A stretch of DNA of 64,000 nt from Renibacterium sp043789415 (GCF_043789415.1 NZ_JBDLLW010000001.1:1984001-2048000); one strand, 5' to 3'. Counted from the first letter of the stretch, positions 17,389-26,604 are shown. The notes: generated from the sequence alone by a model not told the origin. Numbers and translations are program-made.

Positions 17389-19245
17389 CTAAGGTCGCCG
17401 GGACCTTCGAGACTTTTGAGCATAGATCAGGCAGCCGGCACCCAGCATGACCAACCCAGCGGCTAGCCCGGCGGGCAGCCATGGGATGGGCGTTCCGGTG
17501 GCTGCGAGTTGCTTATCGGCCACGAGTCGTGGCCCGGTTGCAGCGTGTTGCGCCGGGCCTCTTCCTACTGAGTGTGGCAGCTTGGCCGGTGCCGAGGGCT
17601 TCGTGACCGTGGGTGCTGCTGGCCCCGGCTGCGTGGGGGTTGTTTTCGGTGGGGAAGGCTGCTTGAGGCAAATGGTCTCATTCGCCTCACCGAATGCGCT
17701 CTGAAATGCCAGCACCTCGGTGGAACCGGGAATCGAGGCGACCACCGTATAACAACCGACCTCCTTGAGCGGACCGAAGTCGATGGACTTCGCCTCTGCC
17801 AGCGGCACGGTGATTCGGCGGTGCACTGCTGCCCCGGGCGGAACCGCTGCACTTTGGCCAGTCACATCGGTTAATGGCCCGTACATGCTCAACGTCAAGA
17901 GGGTGCCGAGGGCTGCGGGCGGCGCACCCTGGACCTTCACGGTGTCAGTCACCCGGTCGCCGGGAAGGCCGGTATGGCGGGAAAGCTCGGTGGTGATCGA
18001 CGGCCGCCAGCGCAGCAGCGTGGTCTCCTGGGAAGCTCCAAAACCGCTCTGCCAGGGTTTAACGTAGGCGCTTGCCCCGGTTGGTACAGCGCTTGTGCTA
18101 TCTATGCGCTCCGTCCAGACGTAATAACCGGGCTGCTTGATCGGAAGCTCCGGTGTTTCATAACGCCCTGGCGCGCTGACCGAGGTGAGGACGCTGCCCT
18201 GCGCCCTGGCCCCTGAAGGCACCGCGGCACTCTCTCGGGGTATTGAGTTGAAAGGTCCCCAGAGTGTGGAGACCACAGTGAGCCGAACGGGTTTTCCAGT
18301 GATCGGATCGAGCAGCCAGGGTGACTGCTGGTCAGTGGACACGGTGAGAACATCCTTGAGTTGCCCCGGCGTCGTCAATATCCGAGCTGAAGTCTCCGTA
18401 CGAACTTTTGGCCGCATGCTGAGTGTGGAGAGCTCACCACTGCCGCGCACGGGAGAATGTTCGGCGCCGCTGATCAGACGCTGCTTCTTGGCGGTGTTCG
18501 GTTGCAGCCAGTGAACTGCGGGAGCAGGGGCACGGGAGATCTGCGCGCTGAGTGTTCCTGGACTGAACCCGGTCCGCTGCACTGGCACGAAGCGACTTTG
18601 TTCGCCGCTGACCCAGGAAGCCGGCCCACCGGAGAGCTTGAGCGAGCCCGAGGTGCTGAGTTGAACGCCCAGCCCCGGAACCTGCGCTCCCGAGGGTCCC
18701 AGGGTGCTGACCAAGGCCGTTCCTGGCCGAGGAAAACTGACCACGATTCGGTAGGGACCGGCGAACCGCAATGCCTGCATCGTGATACTGCGGCCCAGCG
18801 AAACCACCTGCGAAGGCAGCTTGGCCCGCTGGACGATCTGCATCATGCCAGGAGTGTCCCAGCCTCTCTTGACCGCCGTGAGCGCCCAGACGGAGAGCTG
18901 AACCGCGGCCGCAGTGCTGTTGTCCTGAGTGCTGCCCCAGCGGTCAAGCAGATATGACAGCGCGTAGTTCTGCTGCTCGCTCAGCTTGCTGCCATTGCTC
19001 CTAATGAACGGCCCCTGATGCCCATCGGTATAGACATCCGAGCTCTGCGGTGAAAGCTTTTCAAAGTCGGTGCAGTAGACCAGCAGCCCTCCAGAGTTTT
19101 TCTGCTGACCGACCCAGAGCTCGGTCGAGCCCAGCCCGGCACCCAGCTTCCAGCCAGTTGCAACCGCGCTTGCCTGATTGAGTGGTAAAAGCAGAGTGGC
19201 CATCACGATGATGAGGCCAAGCCAGCGCGTCAAATACTTTCTCAA
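17389..19245 (-). CDS. LAATG sortase-anchored surface protein with possible thioester domain
   Basis: 618 residues. A Sec signal peptide ends near ASA27. The N-terminal domain has YCTD (Cys58) and, about 60 residues on, AAAVQLSVWAL (Gln116). This pair resembles the Cys and Gln that form the internal thioester of Gram-positive thioester-domain adhesins. Long beta-rich repeats follow, then a Pro/Thr-rich stalk (about 540-590) and LAATG, a membrane helix and a basic tail for sortase anchoring. It would be a surface adhesin or wall protein. The anchoring is clear; the thioester call is inference because the Gln motif is degenerate. Confidence 0.72.
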   Translation of the reverse strand: MRKYLTRWLGLIIVMATLLLPLNQASAVATGWKLGAGLGSTELWVGQQKNSGGLLVYCTDFEKLSPQSSDVYTDGHQGPFIRSNGSKLSEQQNYALSYLLDRWGSTQDNSTAAAVQLSVWALTAVKRGWDTPGMMQIVQRAKLPSQVVSLGRSITMQALRFAGPYRIVVSFPRPGTALVSTLGPSGAQVPGLGVQLSTSGSLKLSGGPASWVSGEQSRFVPVQRTGFSPGTLSAQISRAPAPAVHWLQPNTAKKQRLISGAEHSPVRGSGELSTLSMRPKVRTETSARILTTPGQLKDVLTVSTDQQSPWLLDPITGKPVRLTVVSTLWGPFNSIPRESAAVPSGARAQGSVLTSVSAPGRYETPELPIKQPGYYVWTERIDSTSAVPTGASAYVKPWQSGFGASQETTLLRWRPSITTELSRHTGLPGDRVTDTVKVQGAPPAALGTLLTLSMYGPLTDVTGQSAAVPPGAAVHRRITVPLAEAKSIDFGPLKEVGCYTVVASIPGSTEVLAFQSAFGEANETICLKQPSPPKTTPTQPGPAAPTVTKPSAPAKLPHSVGRGPAQHAATGPRLVADKQLAATGTPIPWLPAGLAAGLVMLGAGCLIYAQKSRRSRRP

Positions 19246-19409
19246 AGCTCCTCCTGAATAGTTGAGTGACCTGGTTCATCACTGTGCCAAGGTCTCGCAG
19301 GTGAGGTAAGGTAGCCGACCTCCGATGTGAGGAAGCCGGCCTTAAACACGGGCAGTGGAGGGTGAGATGCGTCATAAAGTCCCCCGAGAATCAGGCGTAG
19401 GCTGAAAAC

Positions 19410-19847
19410 ATGGGCCATTTCAACGTCGATCAGTTCAAAGATCGAGAGACCATTGCAGCGCTCCTCGGTTCTCCGGGGCGGTGGGCCGTCGTGGGTTTGT
19501 CCAACAACACCTTGCGACCCGCCTTCAGGGTGGCCAAGTACCTGCAGGAGAAGCTCGGGATGGAGATCGTACCGGTCAATCCAAAGGGCGAGGAGGTCCA
19601 CGGTGCGCAAGGCTATACTCAGCTCGCCGAGATTCCCGGTTCGATCGACGTCGTGGATTGCTTCGTCAATTCCGAACGGGTGGGAGCCATCGTCGATCAG
19701 GCCATTGAGATCGGTGCTCGGGCAGTATGGCTGCAACTGGGAGTCGTCGATGAAGCTGCCGCTCAGCGAGCAACCGCCGCCGGACTGTCGGTGGTGATGG
19801 ACACCTGCCCCGCCATTGAGGCTCCCCTGATCGGTTTGGGGCAGTAA
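19410..19847 (+). CDS. CoA-binding domain protein (YccU-like)
   Basis: 145 residues. A Rossmann-type CoA-binding fold is shown by WAVVGLSNNTLRPAFRVAKYLQE, IVPVNPKGEEVHG, IPGSIDVVDCFVNSERV and ARAVWLQLGVVDEAAA..A..AGL.VVMDTCPAIE. It matches the stand-alone YccU-like family, related to the succinyl-CoA synthetase alpha N-domain. The physiological role is unknown. It is divergent from the wall-anchored protein and 54 bases before the deacetylase. Confidence 0.88.
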   Translation: MGHFNVDQFKDRETIAALLGSPGRWAVVGLSNNTLRPAFRVAKYLQEKLGMEIVPVNPKGEEVHGAQGYTQLAEIPGSIDVVDCFVNSERVGAIVDQAIEIGARAVWLQLGVVDEAAAQRATAAGLSVVMDTCPAIEAPLIGLGQ

Positions 19848-19901
19848 CTCAGTTACCCTTTTCAGGGGGACTTAATCGCTGTATAGAACGAGGCATCATC
19901 A

Positions 19902-20768
19902 ATGCAATCTCGGCAGAGAGCTCAACCCCTTCGCTGGATCCTTGCTGCGCTTTGCGTTCTCCTGGTGCTGGGCTTCGCCGCGGACACGATATGGCAGTTG
20001 GAAGCTCCTCGGAGCCCGGTGGGGAACGCCTCAAGCTCTCCTTCCACGGTGACCCCTTCGGCGAGCCCGAACGCAACGGAGACGCCGTCATCGGACCCTT
20101 CGCACAGCTCGAGTCCTTCCACCGGATCGAACACCACTGAGCCCGGCGCTCCTGCGGGTGATTTCACACTGCCGGAGGTCAAAGATGGCATGGTTCCGGT
20201 GGTCACCAAGGTCCCCACTCAGCAGAAGGTCGTCTTCCTCACCATTGACGACGGCGCCAATAAGACCCAGCAGCAAGTCGAGTTGCTCAAAGCGCACAAT
20301 ATCAAGGCCACGCTTTTCCTTGCGCAACTCTTTATCGGCGAGAACCCAGAGTACTTCAAGTCATTTCTGGCCGACGGCAGTCTGATCGAGAACCACTCGA
20401 TCTCCCATCTGCTCAACCTGATCCGACTGCCTCATGACAAGCAGAAGCAAGAGATCTGCCAGATGTCGGACTACGAAGAAGGAATCTATGGGCGCAAGCC
20501 GGTGTTCTTCCGGCCACCCGGAGGCCCCTATACGAAATCCCTGCGGAAAGCGGCTGCCGAATGCGGGCTGAAGGCGCTCATCGACTGGAACGTCGAGGTG
20601 AAAGCGGGAAAGGTGAGCTATCAAGAGGGGAACTCGCTTCAGCCCGGAGATATCGTGCTGATGCACTTCCGACCAGAATTTCCGCAAGATTTCGCGGCCT
20701 TCCTGGCAGCGCAAAAGAAATCTGGGCTCAAGGTCGTGCTGCTCGAAGACTTCCTCAAGGTGCGCTGA
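19902..20768 (+). CDS. Membrane-anchored polysaccharide deacetylase (NodB homology)
   Basis: 288 residues. One N-terminal membrane helix (12-30) is followed by a Ser/Thr/Pro linker (35-85) and the NodB domain. Motifs: FLTIDDGANK (motif 1, TIDDG with the catalytic base), ENHSISH (metal His pair), FRPPGGPY (motif 3), a DWNVE strand and IVLMHF (motif 5 His). Family members remove N-acetyl groups from peptidoglycan or other glycans outside the membrane. The stop codon shares its last base with the next start, so it is coupled to the YjbR gene. Confidence 0.87.
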   Translation: MQSRQRAQPLRWILAALCVLLVLGFAADTIWQLEAPRSPVGNASSSPSTVTPSASPNATETPSSDPSHSSSPSTGSNTTEPGAPAGDFTLPEVKDGMVPVVTKVPTQQKVVFLTIDDGANKTQQQVELLKAHNIKATLFLAQLFIGENPEYFKSFLADGSLIENHSISHLLNLIRLPHDKQKQEICQMSDYEEGIYGRKPVFFRPPGGPYTKSLRKAAAECGLKALIDWNVEVKAGKVSYQEGNSLQPGDIVLMHFRPEFPQDFAAFLAAQKKSGLKVVLLEDFLKVR

Positions 20769-21181
20769 TGCAGCTCGCTCGTCTTCGCCAGCTCTGCCTG
20801 GCACTTCCGGGAGCCTTCGAGGATCACCCCTTCGGCCCCGAGACTGCGGTGATGAAGATCAGGGCGGCGGTTCCCGCTGGAGCCCGCAGCGAAACAAAGA
20901 TGTTCGCGCTCTTCTGGGAAGGCTCCGCTCCGCTCAGGGTCAATTTGAAATGCGATCCAGCGCTGGCCGAACAGCTACGTGCGGCACACCCGGAAATCAC
21001 CCCGGGCTATCACATGAACAAAAAGCACTGGAACACGGTGAGCTGTTCTGGAAGCTTGGCTGAGGAGATGATCCGGGACTTGATTGAAGACTCCTATGAC
21101 CTGGTGGTTGCCAGCCTGTCGAAGGCACAGCGGGAAGCGCTCGATTGGCGCGGCCTGGTTGAGCGAGGCAGCCATGACTGA
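20768..21181 (+). CDS. MmcQ/YjbR family protein
   Basis: 137 residues from the ATG at 20768, which overlaps the TGA of the deacetylase by one base (TGATG). Family signatures: LALPGAFEDHPFGPETAVMKI near the start, FALFWEG, VNLKCDP, PGYHMNKKHWNTV and LIEDSYDLVVASLSKAQRE. This is a small CyaY-like DNA-binding-fold family of unknown role. The longer upstream frame is not used because it runs inside the deacetylase gene. Confidence 0.88.
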   Translation: MQLARLRQLCLALPGAFEDHPFGPETAVMKIRAAVPAGARSETKMFALFWEGSAPLRVNLKCDPALAEQLRAAHPEITPGYHMNKKHWNTVSCSGSLAEEMIRDLIEDSYDLVVASLSKAQREALDWRGLVERGSHD

Positions 21182-21722
21182 GGACTTCAGTTACTCCCAG
21201 GTTGGTTTGAGTCGCAGCCTGGTGGAAGCCGGCCCGGCGTCCACCGAACTCTGGCCCCAGGGGTATCGCCGGGTGTTCCAGCGAATCGAGGTCGGTCACG
21301 GACCTGAGGTCTTCGAACGGCTGTCCGAGTCGATTCTGAACTGGGGAATCCAACGCGGCGCTGGGCTGCGGCCGCAAGCGGAAGGCCCGGCTACGGTGGG
21401 CAATCGAGTAGTCTGCGGTTTTGGCTGGGGACCGCTGAGGCTGCCCGTTCCGTGCCGAGTCGTCTGGTCGGACGCCGAGGATCCCCGGCTGAGAGGCTTT
21501 GGCTATGGCACCTTGCCAGGTCACCCGGCTCGCGGTGAGGAAGCCTTCGTCGCTGAGCTTGCGGACGACAGCGTCGTGCACTTTTCGGTGCTGGCCTTCA
21601 GCAAGCCAGCTCCGGGGATTTATACCCTGGGTGCGCCGGTGAGCCAGCTGATTCAGCGAGTGGTCACCGCCCGATACCTTCGGGCGGCCCGGGACTTAGC
21701 GGGCGGGAAGGGTATGGGCTGA
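21174..21722 (+). CDS. DUF1990 family protein
   Basis: 182 residues from an ATG inside the end of the YjbR gene (8-bp overlap). Family features: FSYSQVGLSRS, FERLSESILNWGIQRGAGL, GNRVVCGFGWGPLRLPVPCRVVW, RGFGYGTLPGHPARGEEAF and an Arg-rich C-terminal helix. DUF1990 proteins are about 170 residues and of unknown function, common in actinobacteria. Third gene of the deacetylase operon by overlap. Confidence 0.87.
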   Translation: MTEDFSYSQVGLSRSLVEAGPASTELWPQGYRRVFQRIEVGHGPEVFERLSESILNWGIQRGAGLRPQAEGPATVGNRVVCGFGWGPLRLPVPCRVVWSDAEDPRLRGFGYGTLPGHPARGEEAFVAELADDSVVHFSVLAFSKPAPGIYTLGAPVSQLIQRVVTARYLRAARDLAGGKGMG

Positions 21723-21842
21723 CCCGCCCTAGCGGATATTTACTTTTAGCTCTACCGTGTAAATCTTGCGGCGTCGTGCTCTTCGAATCCTGGAAGGGGC
21801 GGTGGAGACAGGGCTGAGATGTCCAGCTGTGCGATAGGATTG

Positions 21843-21875
21843 CTCAAAATCAAAATTTTGATTTTGAGACTTTTG
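21843..21875. promoter_or_regulatory. Palindrome upstream of fic (candidate operator)
   Basis: Bases 21843-21868 form a perfect 26-bp palindrome of A/T-rich type with centre AAAATTTT. The stretch 21843-21875 is identical to part of the palindrome downstream of the gene (23258-23290). It ends directly at the GGAGGA ribosome binding site, so a protein bound here would block transcription or translation of fic. Confidence 0.8.
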
Positions 21876-21886
21876 GAGGATTGAGA

Positions 21887-23215
21887 ATGAAACTCCCGAT
21901 GCCTGCTCCTGAGGTTGAGACAATTCTCATGGAGATACTAGAGCGTGATCAACGTGAGTACCTCAAGATCTTTACCACCAACGTTGAAGATGATCGATAC
22001 CTACATTGGGATCAACTTCGTTACCGGACGCCGCCGAATGATTGGGGACACAGAGAATGGTGGGCAGCTCTCAAGCTTGCAAGGGGGAGGCAGCAGCGAT
22101 TTCTTAAATTGACTGATAAGGAGAAGAGCCCATTTTGGTTTAACATGACCGATAGGATCCTGCGTACTTCGGAGGAGATCGCTAGGCGCGCCAGTGGGCA
22201 TATCGGCAGTGCAGAAGAGGTTATTGGTGCTCAGGGCCGCGACCAATATATTGTGAAATCACTTATTGAGGAGGCGATCACCTCCAGTCAACTTGAAGGC
22301 GCGGTGACATCCCGCAGAGTCGCTACGGAGATGCTAGAGTCTGGTCGTCCACCCACGGATAAGTCGGAGGTGATGATCCTCAATAACTATTTGGCGATGC
22401 GGAGAATCCGTGAAGCGGCAACTGAACCATTGACCCCTGATTTTGTGCTTGAGCTGCATCGGATTCTTACTGAAGACACCTTAGAAGATCCTGCCGATGC
22501 TGGGCGCTTGGAGACCGCCGATCAGATTCGGGTTGCGGTGTGGGACGGTGAAATTGCGATTCATCAGCCACCCTCAGCGGACGAGTTGCCGTCAAGGTTG
22601 CGGTCGTTGTGTGACTTTGCCAATGATCTGCTAGAGCACTCCCCATATATGCCACCAGTAGTCAGAGCGATCATCGTTCATTTCATGGTGGGATACGATC
22701 ACTACTTTGCTGATGGCAACGGGCGTACTGCTCGAGCGCTTTTCTATTGGAGCATGCTTCATCAAGGTTATTGGCTGAGCGAGTATGTCTCTATCTCCAA
22801 AATCCTCAAAAAAGCACCCAGTCAGTACTCACTTGCCTACCTCTATACCGAGGACGATGGAGGTGACCTCACATACTTCATTCACTATCAACTAGAGATT
22901 TTTATCAGGGCGCTTGATGAACTTGATGAGTATCTTGCCGCCAAAAGTAGGGAACTGGCGCAGGTTCGCGGTGCTCTGCAAGGCACACGCGAATTGAACC
23001 AGCGGCAAGCATCTTTCCTCGAGCGGGCTTCCCGCGAAGGAGACTTAGTTATCGACGCCGCAGGGTATGCACGCTACTACCGAGTTACCGGGCAAACAGC
23101 TCGCAATGACCTCCGAAGTATGGAAAGCAGTGGTTACCTTCTGCGAAGTAAGAATGGAAACGCCTTTGTCTGGCGTGCAGCACCCAAGCTCCTGAGTAAG
23201 TTGGCAGCCAAGTAG
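21887..23215 (+). CDS. Fic family protein with N-terminal inhibitory motif and C-terminal winged helix
   Basis: 442 residues. The Fic active site HYFADGNGRTAR (about 272-283) matches HxFx(D/E)GNGRxxR, with Tyr in place of the usual Pro. About 135 residues earlier is SSQLEG, the S-xxx-E-G inhibitory-helix motif of class II Fic proteins. The end (about 380-430) looks like a winged helix (RYYRVTGQTARNDLRSMESSGYLLR). Fic enzymes transfer AMP to target hydroxyls. GGAGGA six bases before the ATG at 21887 decides the start. Base composition is visibly lower in GC than neighbours and the gene is framed by matching palindromes. This suggests a transferred, self-regulated module. Target is unknown. Confidence 0.92.
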   Translation: MKLPMPAPEVETILMEILERDQREYLKIFTTNVEDDRYLHWDQLRYRTPPNDWGHREWWAALKLARGRQQRFLKLTDKEKSPFWFNMTDRILRTSEEIARRASGHIGSAEEVIGAQGRDQYIVKSLIEEAITSSQLEGAVTSRRVATEMLESGRPPTDKSEVMILNNYLAMRRIREAATEPLTPDFVLELHRILTEDTLEDPADAGRLETADQIRVAVWDGEIAIHQPPSADELPSRLRSLCDFANDLLEHSPYMPPVVRAIIVHFMVGYDHYFADGNGRTARALFYWSMLHQGYWLSEYVSISKILKKAPSQYSLAYLYTEDDGGDLTYFIHYQLEIFIRALDELDEYLAAKSRELAQVRGALQGTRELNQRQASFLERASREGDLVIDAAGYARYYRVTGQTARNDLRSMESSGYLLRSKNGNAFVWRAAPKLLSKLAAK

Positions 23216-23250
23216 CCAGTTAAGGGACGAGAAAATTGAGGACTGAAGTC

Positions 23251-23290
23251 CAAAAGTCTCAAAATCAAAATTTTGATTTTGAGACTTTTG
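23251..23290. repeat. 40-bp perfect palindrome downstream of fic
   Basis: Left half 23251-23270 and right half 23271-23290 are exact reverse complements with no loop. It shares 33 bases with the palindrome upstream of fic. It lies 35 bases after the fic stop and 9 before the purL stop, so it can act as a terminator, an operator or a module boundary. Confidence 0.85.
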
Positions 23291-23298
23291 CACCCTAA

Positions 23299-25590
23299 CT
23301 AGCCAAAATACTTCGGCAGCGTCCCCTCGTGGGCCTCACGTAACTCCTCCAGGCTGAGCACGAAGGCCCCCTGCACATCCAAGACTCCCGACTCAGCATC
23401 GACCACACCGATCCGCAGGTGCTCGAAACCACGGGCGGAGCACATGTCATTGAACCGGACCTCTTCAGAGCGGGGCACCGAAACCAGTGCACGGGCCTGC
23501 GACTCGGAGAACAGCGCTTCGAACACGGAGATCCCATCCCTGGCAGCTAACTCATCCAGGCCGACCCTGGCGCCGACGCCGAAGCGCAGCGAGGACTCGA
23601 CCAAAGCCGCGGCCAGACCGCCCTCGGACAAATCGTGCGCCGCGTCGACCATGCCGTCGCGCGAGGCGTTGATCAGGATCTCCGCCAGAGCCTTCTCCTG
23701 AGCTAGATTGACCGCCGGGGGCTTGCCACCCAGGTGCCCGCGCAGATTCGCCCACTCCGAACCGTCCAGCTCAGCGCGAGTGGTGCCCAGCAAGTAGATG
23801 GCTTGGCCGTCTTCCCGCCAACCGGAGGGGGTGCGCCGGGCGACGTCGTCAAACACGCCGAGCACGCCGACCACCGGGGTCGGGTGGATCGCCACCCCTC
23901 CCGTCTGGTTATAGAGCGAGACGTTGCCGCCGGTCACCGGCACCCCAAGTTCCTGGCAGGCATCTGCCAGGCCGGTCACCGCCTCGGCGAATTGCCACAT
24001 CACCTCGGGGTCCTCCGGGGAGCCGAAGTTCAGGCAGTCGGTGACCGCCAGCGGCCGGGCACCCGACGTCGCCACATTGCGGTACGCCTCGGCCAGGGCC
24101 AATTTAGCGCCTTCGCGAGGGTCAAGATAGCAGTAGCGTCCGTTCGCGTCCGTCGCCAAAGCCACGCCCAGCCCGGTGCTCTCATCCACTCGGATCACCC
24201 CGGCGTCATCGGGCATCGCCTGCGCGGTATTGCCCTGCACATAGCGATCGTACTGGTCGGTGACCCAGGATTTGGAGGCCATATTCGGTGAAGAGATCAG
24301 TTCGACGACGGCGGCCCCCAGATCGGCGGGAACCTCAGGCACAAACGAATCAGCCTGCACCCCGTCGAGCCACCCCGGCCGGTGGAACGGCCGGTTGTAG
24401 ACTGGGCCGTCGTGCGCCACGGTGCGCGGATCGACGTCGACGATGGTCTCGCCGTCCCAGTCGATGATCAGCCGACCGGTGTCGGTGACCTCGCCCAGCC
24501 AGGAGTATTCCACGTCCCATTTGGCCATCACGGCTTCGAAATCCGCGACATTCTCCGGAGTCACCACGGCCATCATGCGTTCCTGCGACTCGCTCATCAG
24601 GATCTCGCCCGGCGTCAGCGTTGGATCGCGCAGCAGTACCGAGGTCAGCTCGACGTGCATACCGCCCTCGCCGTTGGACGCCAGCTCCGAAGTGGCACAG
24701 GAGATACCCGCCGCTCCGAGGTCCTGGATACCATCCACGATCGAGGCTTTGAACAGCTCGAGGCAGCACTCGATCAGCACTTTCTCCGCAAACGGATCGC
24801 CCACCTGGACGGCGGGGCGCTTCGAGGGCTTGGCGTCGTCGAAAGACTCCGAGGCCAGCACCGAGGCACCGCCGATGCCGTCGCCGCCGGTACGCGCGCC
24901 GAAGAGCACCACGCGGTTGCCGACGCCGGAAGCGTTGGCTAGCCGGATGTCCTCGTGCCGCAGCACGCCCACTGCGAGCGCATTGACCAGCGGATTGCCC
25001 TGGTAGACCGAGTCGAAAACCACTTCGCCACCGATATTCGGCAGGCCGAGCGAATTGCCGTAGCCGCCGATGCCGGAGACGATGCCGTGCACCAGGCGGG
25101 CGGTGTCCGGGTGATCGATCGCACCGAAGCGCAGCGGGTCCATCACCGCGACGGGGCGGGCGCCCATCGAGATGATGTCACGGACGATGCCGCCGATGCC
25201 GGTCGCCGCGCCCTGGTACGGTTCCACAAAAGAGGGGTGGTTGTGCGATTCGACCTTGAAGGTCACTGCCCAGCCGTCACCGATATCGACGACGCCGGCG
25301 TTCTCGCCGATGCCGACCAGCAGGTGCTGCTTCATCTCCTCGGTGACCTTGTCGCCGAACTGACGAAGATGCACCTTGGAGGATTTATAGGAGCAGTGCT
25401 CGCTCCACATCACCGAGTACATCGCCAGCTCGGCGGCGGTGGGGCGGCGTCCCAGGATCTCTTTGATCCTGGCGAATTCATTGTCCTTCAGGCCCAGCTC
25501 GGCCCAGGGCAACTCGGTCTGGGGGGTAGCTGCGGCATTCGAGACCGTATCGATATTGAATCCGGTCTTTTCGCTTGGAGAGGTGGTCAC
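23299..25590 (-). CDS. purL: Phosphoribosylformylglycinamidine synthase subunit II
   Basis: 763 residues, the small PurL form that works with PurS and PurQ. It makes FGAM from FGAR with ATP and ammonia in purine synthesis. Signatures: MWSEHCSYKSSK, FKVESHNHPSFVEPYQGAATGIGG, GGVVFD-like VVFDSVYQGNPLVN, and LFSESQARALVSV near the end. The GTG start at 25590 overlaps the purQ stop (GTGA). Last gene of the purSQL operon, convergent with fic. Confidence 0.97.
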   Translation of the reverse strand: MTTSPSEKTGFNIDTVSNAAATPQTELPWAELGLKDNEFARIKEILGRRPTAAELAMYSVMWSEHCSYKSSKVHLRQFGDKVTEEMKQHLLVGIGENAGVVDIGDGWAVTFKVESHNHPSFVEPYQGAATGIGGIVRDIISMGARPVAVMDPLRFGAIDHPDTARLVHGIVSGIGGYGNSLGLPNIGGEVVFDSVYQGNPLVNALAVGVLRHEDIRLANASGVGNRVVLFGARTGGDGIGGASVLASESFDDAKPSKRPAVQVGDPFAEKVLIECCLELFKASIVDGIQDLGAAGISCATSELASNGEGGMHVELTSVLLRDPTLTPGEILMSESQERMMAVVTPENVADFEAVMAKWDVEYSWLGEVTDTGRLIIDWDGETIVDVDPRTVAHDGPVYNRPFHRPGWLDGVQADSFVPEVPADLGAAVVELISSPNMASKSWVTDQYDRYVQGNTAQAMPDDAGVIRVDESTGLGVALATDANGRYCYLDPREGAKLALAEAYRNVATSGARPLAVTDCLNFGSPEDPEVMWQFAEAVTGLADACQELGVPVTGGNVSLYNQTGGVAIHPTPVVGVLGVFDDVARRTPSGWREDGQAIYLLGTTRAELDGSEWANLRGHLGGKPPAVNLAQEKALAEILINASRDGMVDAAHDLSEGGLAAALVESSLRFGVGARVGLDELAARDGISVFEALFSESQARALVSVPRSEEVRFNDMCSARGFEHLRIGVVDAESGVLDVQGAFVLSLEELREAHEGTLPKYFG

Positions 25591-26360
25591 GCTTTTGCCC
25601 CCGAGAGGATGGTGTTCAGGACAGAGGAGAAGAAGCCGAGGCCGTCGGTTCCGGTGTGCGGACCCGCTTCGGAGGATGGGCCGAACCCGGACTCCACGGC
25701 GTGCTCGGGATGCGGCATCAGGCCGACCACATTGCCCGCCTGATTCGTAATTCCGGCGATATCGCGGCGTGAGCCGTTCGGATTGGGCCCCAGATAGCGG
25801 AAGACAACCCTGCCTTCCGCCTCCAGCGCATCCAGCGTCTTTTCATCTGCGATGTACTGACCGTCCTGATTTTTCAAGGGAACCGTGATGCTCTGCCCCG
25901 CGGTGTAAGCGTTGGTCCAGGCCGTCGAGGTGCTCTCCACGCGCAGTTCCTGATCACGGCAGATGAACTTCAAATGATCGTTCTTCACCATCGAGCCGGG
26001 CAACAGCTGCGATTCGGTGAGGATCTGAAAACCATTGCAGATGCCGAGCACCGGCAGTTTCGCATGGGAGTTCGCCGCATCGATCACCTTAGACATCAGC
26101 GGTGCGAAACGAGAGATCGCGCCGGCGCGTAGATAATCGCCGTAGGAGAAGCCACCGGGGATCACCACGGCGTCGACGTTGTACAGATCATCATCGGCGT
26201 GCCATAGTTCGACGGCGGTAGCTCCGGAGAGCCGCACGGCGCGAGCGGCGTCACGGTCGTCGAGGGTGCCCGGGAAAGTCACCACGCCGATCCGGGCAGC
26301 GGACAGATCGACGGCGGAGAGGCCGGAGCTCAGGGCATCGGTGAAAGAGAGATCAGTCAT
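25587..26360 (-). CDS. purQ: Phosphoribosylformylglycinamidine synthase subunit I (glutaminase)
   Basis: 257 residues. It is a class I glutamine amidotransferase that feeds ammonia to PurL. The nucleophile is in VLGICNGFQIL and the His/Glu of the triad in GLMPHPEHAVE; GVVTFPGTLDDRD and IPGGFSYGDYLRAGA are also PurQ signatures. It overlaps purS by 8 bases and purL by 3 bases, so translation is coupled. Confidence 0.97.
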   Translation of the reverse strand: MTDLSFTDALSSGLSAVDLSAARIGVVTFPGTLDDRDAARAVRLSGATAVELWHADDDLYNVDAVVIPGGFSYGDYLRAGAISRFAPLMSKVIDAANSHAKLPVLGICNGFQILTESQLLPGSMVKNDHLKFICRDQELRVESTSTAWTNAYTAGQSITVPLKNQDGQYIADEKTLDALEAEGRVVFRYLGPNPNGSRRDIAGITNQAGNVVGLMPHPEHAVESGFGPSSEAGPHTGTDGLGFFSSVLNTILSGAKA

Positions 26361-26604
26361 CGAGAACCTCGACGTTTACCACGTCTTCGATCACCGGATT
26401 GGAGAGCAGGGTTTCTGCGGCCTCACGGGCCTTGGCCAGCGTGGTTTCGGTCACCTCGCCATCAACCGTCAATTCAAAACGCTTGCCCTGACGCACCCCG
26501 CTGAAGTCGGTGAAGCCGAGCCGGGGGAGGGCCCCTGCAATGGCCTTCCCCTGCGGATCGAGGATTTCGGGTTTGAGCATGACGTCGACAACGATCCGGG
26601 GCAT
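26353..26604 (-). CDS. purS: Phosphoribosylformylglycinamidine synthase subunit PurS
   Basis: 83 residues, normal size. Signatures VDVMLKPEILDPQGKAIAGALPRLGF and VRQGKRFEL match PurS, the small bridging subunit of the PurLQS complex. CAGGAG seven bases before the ATG is a clear ribosome binding site. First gene of the operon; the 187 bases upstream hold a possible -10 (TAGAAT on the minus strand near 26730). Confidence 0.95.
   Translation of the reverse strand: MPRIVVDVMLKPEILDPQGKAIAGALPRLGFTDFSGVRQGKRFELTVDGEVTETTLAKAREAAETLLSNPVIEDVVNVEVLDD

Noticed and set aside
19300..19325. Possible iron-box (DtxR/IdeR) in the divergent promoter of the LAATG protein
   Set aside because: Only the left half resembles the consensus; the right half does not.
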